From the NCBI RefSeq assembly GCF_030586465.1, contig NZ_JAUQYP010000001.1:2429005-2463274 (forward strand): 34,270 bases of DNA, written 5' to 3'. The translations under genes were made by a program, and so were the position numbers. Below, one piece after another: positions 31,380-34,270 of the stretch (position 1 is its first letter; the number at the start of each line of letters is the position of its first letter). Under the pieces are notes generated by a model that worked only from the letters and a program-made list of their open reading frames with translations, was not told where the DNA came from and searched no databases. The stretch comes from Actinotalea lenta. GTDB taxonomy: Bacteria; Actinomycetota; Actinomycetes; Actinomycetales; Cellulomonadaceae.

Positions 31380-31395
31380 ATACCCCGGGGGGTAT
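31380..31395. promoter_or_regulatory. CsoR/CstR/RicR-type operator ATACCC-N4-GGGTAT (copy 2)
   Basis: ATACCC and GGGTAT flank CGGG; with the outer bases the symmetry extends to CATACCCC-GG-GGGGTATG (31379-31396). It overlaps the TATGCT -10 (31377-31382) of the leftward rhodanese promoter, so binding should repress that gene. It lies about 80 bp upstream of the divergent membrane-protein start, too far to cover its -10. The pattern is the same as at 29836. Confidence 0.72.
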
Positions 31396-31462
31396 GGTCT
31401 TCGCCCGTGCAGCCCATGGCGACGAGGTGGGGCCTCGGCCTTCCTACCGCGGTCCGCTCCGG

Positions 31463-31468
31463 TAGCGT
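31463..31468 (+). promoter_or_regulatory. Candidate leaderless -10 element (TAGCGT) of the copper module
   Basis: TAGCGT ends 7 bp before GTG 31476, which has no Shine-Dalgarno sequence. Spacing and sequence match the leaderless-type elements seen upstream of the mntH and thrE-like genes in this window. Confidence 0.5.
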
Positions 31469-31475
31469 GACGGGC

Positions 31476-32057
31476 GTGCGGACGGTCGAGCGCGGTGTGC
31501 TCCTCGCCCGCGCCCTCGCCACGTCGGCCATGACGCTCGCGGTCGCCACCGCCGCGCACGTGGCGGGCGGCGGGCAGCCTCCGCCGCTGCTGCTCCTGGG
31601 GCTCCTCGGTGCGCTGCTGCTCGCTGCGGCCGCGCCCTTGGCACGTCGCAGCCTCCGTGCTGCCCCGCTGCTCGCCTGGGCCGCCGCCGGACAGCTCGTG
31701 GTGCACCTGACCCTGAGCCGGGCACACCTGGCGGCCGGGACCGCCGTCACCCTCGCGCTGCACCACGGGCCCGGGACGGCGCCCGCGCACGGCGGCGCGC
31801 ACCCGACGACGGTCGTCCCGATGCTGGCCGCCCACGTGATCGGGACCGTGGTCGGCGTCGCACTCGTCGTCGCCACCGACCGGTCCGCGTGCGCAGCCCG
31901 CCGTCACTGGCTGCGGGTCTGGACCGTGCTCGTCGGCGCTCCTGCGCTGCCAGAAGGCCGCATCCTCGTGGCTCCTCGTCGGACGCCGCGCCCGGCGCTG
32001 AGCGCGGTCGTGCTCGGCGTGCTGCGCCGCGGGCCCCCGGTGCTGCTGAACGCCTGA
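31476..32057 (+). CDS. His-containing membrane protein of the CopC/PCu(A)C/DyP module
   Basis: A 193-residue membrane protein with about four or five hydrophobic segments. A His-rich loop (LHHGPGTAPAHGGAHPTTVVPMLAAHVIG) lies near residues 97-125. I recall similar proteins of unknown function next to CopC and PCu(A)C genes in actinobacteria, where the His/Met pattern suggests copper contact; this is from memory of family context and cannot be proven here. Start GTG 31476 follows a TAGCGT leaderless-type -10. It is divergent from the rhodanese gene and 69 bp upstream of copC. The C-terminal 45 residues are basic (RRTPRPALSAVVLGVLRRG). Confidence 0.6.
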   Translation: MRTVERGVLLARALATSAMTLAVATAAHVAGGGQPPPLLLLGLLGALLLAAAAPLARRSLRAAPLLAWAAAGQLVVHLTLSRAHLAAGTAVTLALHHGPGTAPAHGGAHPTTVVPMLAAHVIGTVVGVALVVATDRSACAARRHWLRVWTVLVGAPALPEGRILVAPRRTPRPALSAVVLGVLRRGPPVLLNA

Positions 32058-32059
32058 TC

Positions 32060-32101
32060 CGGCGCCCCAGGCGCCGCCCGTCCACGCCGGCTCGCGGCGT
32101 G
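32060..32101. terminator. Two tandem hairpins before copC
   Basis: CGGCGCC (32060-32066) pairs with GGCGCCG (32070-32076), and CACGCCG (32083-32089) pairs with CGGCGTG (32095-32101), each a 7-bp stem. They lie between the membrane-protein stop and the copC ribosome site. They may be terminators or attenuators, or merely leader structure. Confidence 0.35.
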
Positions 32102-32126
32102 CCGTCTGCTACCCCGGAGGACGTCC

Positions 32127-32639
32127 GTGCCTGTCCGCCCCGCCCGCCCGATGACCGCGATGCTCCTCGCCGGCCTTGCTCTCATCGGGCTCGCCGGCCC
32201 CGCCCGAGCGCACGACCAGCTGGTCGGCACCGACCCCGTCGACGGTGCGGTGGTCGACGCGGTCCCGTCGCAGGTCGCTCTGACCTTCAGCGAGGACGTG
32301 CTGGACATCTCGACCACAGTCGTCGTCGCCGGTCCGGACGGCCGGGTGCCGACCACACCGACGGTTGACGGCAGCACGGTCACCGCGCCCCTGCCCGACG
32401 GCCTGCCGGACGGGCCCTACACGGTCACCTGGCGCGTCGTCTCCGCCGACGGCCACCCCGTCCAGGGCAGCTTCGCGTTCACCGTGGGCGCCTTCGCTGC
32501 CACACCGTCACCATCGGCCGCTCCCGCGCCGGGCACGACAGCCCCGGCGACCCCCACCGGCCTGTTCGTCGGGATCGGGATCGCTGTGGCACTGGCGGTG
32601 GCGCTCGTCGTCGCCCGCCGCGCCGCCACCACCCGCTGA
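32127..32639 (+). CDS. copC: CopC-domain copper-binding protein with C-terminal membrane anchor
   Basis: A 170-residue protein with a signal peptide (1-28, ending PARA). Cleavage would leave His29 at the mature N-terminus (HDQLVGTDP), as in the Cu(II) site of CopC. Other expected ligands are in SADGHP (D108, H110). The CopC beta-sandwich ends near residue 122, followed by a Ser/Pro/Thr linker and one membrane segment (about 145-163). It holds copper outside the cytoplasm. GTG 32127 has GGAGGA 5 nt upstream. It heads a run of exported copper/heme proteins (PCu(A)C and DyP peroxidase). Confidence 0.9.
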   Translation: MPVRPARPMTAMLLAGLALIGLAGPARAHDQLVGTDPVDGAVVDAVPSQVALTFSEDVLDISTTVVVAGPDGRVPTTPTVDGSTVTAPLPDGLPDGPYTVTWRVVSADGHPVQGSFAFTVGAFAATPSPSAAPAPGTTAPATPTGLFVGIGIAVALAVALVVARRAATTR

Positions 32640-32693
32640 GGGGCGCCGGTCCTTCCCGACCTCATCGACAGACCGATCCTCAAGGAGCACCCC

Positions 32694-33224
32694 ATGACCC
32701 CGTGGCGCCGCACGCGACTCGCCGCGCCCGTCCTCGTCCTCGCCGTCACGCTCGCCGCGTGCGGCACGTCCGCCCCCGAGAGCTCCGCCGCCCTCACCGT
32801 GACCGACGGGTGGGTGAAGGCCGCCGACTCCGGCATGACCGGCGCGTTCGGCACGCTCGTCAACGCGACCGGCTCGGACATCACGATCACGGAGGCGTCC
32901 TCGGACGCCTCCCGCATGGAGCTGCACGAGATGGCCAAGGCCGCCGACGGCACGATGCTCATGCGTCCCAAGGAGGGCGGCTTCGTCGTCCCGGCGCGCG
33001 GGGAGCACACGCTCGCACCAGGCGCCGACCACGTCATGTTCATGGACCTGACGCAGCCGCTGAAGCCCGGCGACGAGGTGGCGGTCACCCTCACTGCCGA
33101 CGACGGCTCGAGCTGGACGGTCACCCTTCCGGTACGCACGTTCACCGGAGCACAGGAGAGCTACCAGGGCAGCGACGGGGGCATGACCACGAATCCGACC
33201 GGCACGCCGGCAGGGACTCCGTGA
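32694..33224 (+). CDS. PCu(A)C copper chaperone lipoprotein
   Basis: A 176-residue lipoprotein with a lipobox LAAC (Cys23). The PCu(A)C ligands follow the family pattern: H78, M90, H113 and M115 (MELHEM...TMLMRPKEGG...ADHVMFMDLTQPLKPGDEV), the set that binds Cu(I). Such chaperones deliver copper to cytochrome oxidase or, in Streptomyces, to copper radical oxidases linked with DyP peroxidases. AAGGAG lies 7 nt before ATG 32694. The C-terminal tail after the domain is Ser/Gly/Thr-rich. Its stop overlaps the DyP start as GTGA. Confidence 0.9.
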   Translation: MTPWRRTRLAAPVLVLAVTLAACGTSAPESSAALTVTDGWVKAADSGMTGAFGTLVNATGSDITITEASSDASRMELHEMAKAADGTMLMRPKEGGFVVPARGEHTLAPGADHVMFMDLTQPLKPGDEVAVTLTADDGSSWTVTLPVRTFTGAQESYQGSDGGMTTNPTGTPAGTP

Positions 33225-34270
33225 GCCCGCTCGACCGTCGCTCGTTCCTCCAGGGCGGGGCCGCCGCCGTCGGGGGCGCTGCGCTCGGACTCGGAGGTGC
33301 CACCGTGTGGGACCACGCGGTGGCACCTGCGCCGGCCGACGCCGTCGGGCGCTCCCGCGTCGCCTTCCGCGGCCCACGGCAGGCGGGCGTCGGGACACCA
33401 CCGCAGGCATTCGCGACGCTCGTCGCCTTCGACCTCGCACCCGGCATGGACCGGGACGGGATGACTCGCCTCATGCGGGTGTGGACCGACGACATCGAAC
33501 GCCTCACCCAGGGGCGGCCGGGGCTGACGGACACCGAGCCCGAGCTCGCCACGGCCCCTGCCCGGCTCACGGTGACGGTCGGCTGGGGTCCCGGGGCCTT
33601 CGCCGCGGCAGGGCTGGAGGATCGACGGCCGGGCTGGCTGGCCCCGCTCCCCCGGTTCGGGATCGACCGCCTCCAGGACGCCTGGTCGGATGGCGACCTG
33701 CTGCTCCAGCTCGGCGCCGACGACCCGCTCACGGTGGCGCACGCGACGAGGCTGCTCCTCAAGCAGGCAGCGACCTTCGCCACACCGCGGTGGACGCAGC
33801 AGGGCTTCCGCGAGGCTGTCGGGACGCACCCGGTCGGGACGACCACGCGCAACCTCATGGGCCAGGTCGACGGCACCGTCAACCCGGACCCGGCGAACGA
33901 ACCGGACCTGATCTGGCACGGCGCCGACGCAGCACCGTGGCTGGCCGGGTCGACCTCGATGGTCGTCCGCCGGATCGCCATGCAGCTCGACTCGTGGGAC
34001 CGGGTGGATCGCGCCGGCCGGGAGTTCACCATCGGGCGTCGGCTGGCCGACGGGGCGCCACTGACGGGCACGCGGGAGCACGACACGCCCGACCTGGACG
34101 CCGTCGACGAGCTCGGCCTGCCGGTGATCGACACCGCGGCCCACATCCGTCGAGCGCACGCCATGGCGCCGGATCAGCGGTTCCTCCGGCGCCCCTACAG
34201 CTATCACGACCCCGCACAACCGCCGGACGAGCAGTCCGGGCTCGTCTTCATCGCGTTCCAGCGGGACGTC
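33221..34270 (+). CDS. DyP-type heme peroxidase, Tat-exported (C-terminus beyond window)
   Basis: 350 codons are visible and the frame is open at the window end, so the C-terminus is missing. A Tat signal is at the N-terminus: DRRSFLQ at 5-11 followed by a hydrophobic Gly/Ala segment. The DyP fingerprint GXXDG is present as GQVDG at 214-218 (NLMGQVDGTVNP), and the domain begins VAFRGPRQAGVGTPPQAFATLVAFDL. Family members oxidise dyes, or act on heme and Mn; the EfeB group has a similar layout. GTG 33221 overlaps the PCu(A)C stop (GTGA), so copper chaperone and peroxidase are coupled. The proximal His cannot be assigned with confidence. Confidence 0.9.
   Translation, partial: MSPLDRRSFLQGGAAAVGGAALGLGGATVWDHAVAPAPADAVGRSRVAFRGPRQAGVGTPPQAFATLVAFDLAPGMDRDGMTRLMRVWTDDIERLTQGRPGLTDTEPELATAPARLTVTVGWGPGAFAAAGLEDRRPGWLAPLPRFGIDRLQDAWSDGDLLLQLGADDPLTVAHATRLLLKQAATFATPRWTQQGFREAVGTHPVGTTTRNLMGQVDGTVNPDPANEPDLIWHGADAAPWLAGSTSMVVRRIAMQLDSWDRVDRAGREFTIGRRLADGAPLTGTREHDTPDLDAVDELGLPVIDTAAHIRRAHAMAPDQRFLRRPYSYHDPAQPPDEQSGLVFIAFQRDV

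Noticed and set aside
31380-31395. Operator copy 2 as the direct control site of the copper module
   Set aside because: It lies about 80 bp from the leaderless start of the divergent membrane protein and overlaps the rhodanese -10 instead, so direct control of the rhodanese is more likely; effects on both cannot be excluded.

Overview
The window is about 34 kb of high-GC DNA. GTG starts are frequent, start/stop codons often overlap as GTGA or ATGA, and several promoters are of the leaderless -10 type. These traits, with the gene families present (split LigD, ThrE, DyP/CopC/PCuAC, a polycysteine leader ORF), point to an actinobacterial chromosome, probably of the Micrococcales/Cellulomonas kind. 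That assignment is inference from composition and gene content. I see no rRNA, tRNA, CRISPR array, transposase or phage gene.

Region by region. (1) Positions 1-5416: a leftward operon encoding an AGPS-like FAD-linked oxidase/dehydrogenase, an MFS transporter and both ETF subunits (ETF-alpha is cut by the window edge). It is divergent from a glycerol facilitator/aquaporin across a 589-bp intergenic region. (2) 5484-13885, leftward: an unrecognised protein, a ZIP metal transporter, a glycogen-debranching-like glucosidase with a GT4 glycosyltransferase, a tandem universal stress protein with a CRP-like palindrome upstream, and an NHEJ cassette in which the three LigD activities are three separate overlapping genes. 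(3) 14010-18000, rightward: a glucose-6-phosphate dehydrogenase, a DUF2231 membrane protein and a ThDP-dependent PoxB-like enzyme, closed by a 16-bp-stem hairpin. (4) 18047-24032, leftward: a ThrE-type exporter, the three overlapping genes of the AmmeMemoRadiSam system, an OsmC protein and an MntH transporter. (5) 24121-25181, rightward: a promoter, a 17-residue leader ORF ending in Cys-Cys-Arg-Cys-Cys, a thioredoxin-like membrane-anchored protein and a DUF4395 membrane protein. (6) 25189-29779: a CPA1 Na+/H+ antiporter, a P19-like iron-binding protein, TerC behind a candidate yybP-ykoY manganese riboswitch, and a P1-family peptidase. (7) 29836-31396: a thioredoxin operon and a rhodanese gene run toward each other. 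Each promoter carries the same ATACCC-N4-GGGTAT operator of the CsoR/CstR/RicR type. (8) 31476-34270: a copper-associated module of a membrane protein, CopC, a PCu(A)C lipoprotein and a Tat-exported DyP peroxidase (cut by the window end).

The window is rich in redox, sulfur and metal handling: ETF-linked oxidation; Zn, Mn, Fe and Cu transport or binding; thioredoxins, a rhodanese and OsmC. The signals most worth following are the polycysteine leader upstream of the thioredoxin/DUF4395 pair, the paired CsoR-family operators bracketing the thioredoxin and rhodanese units, the manganese riboswitch, and the oxidase-MFS-ETF operon facing a glycerol facilitator.
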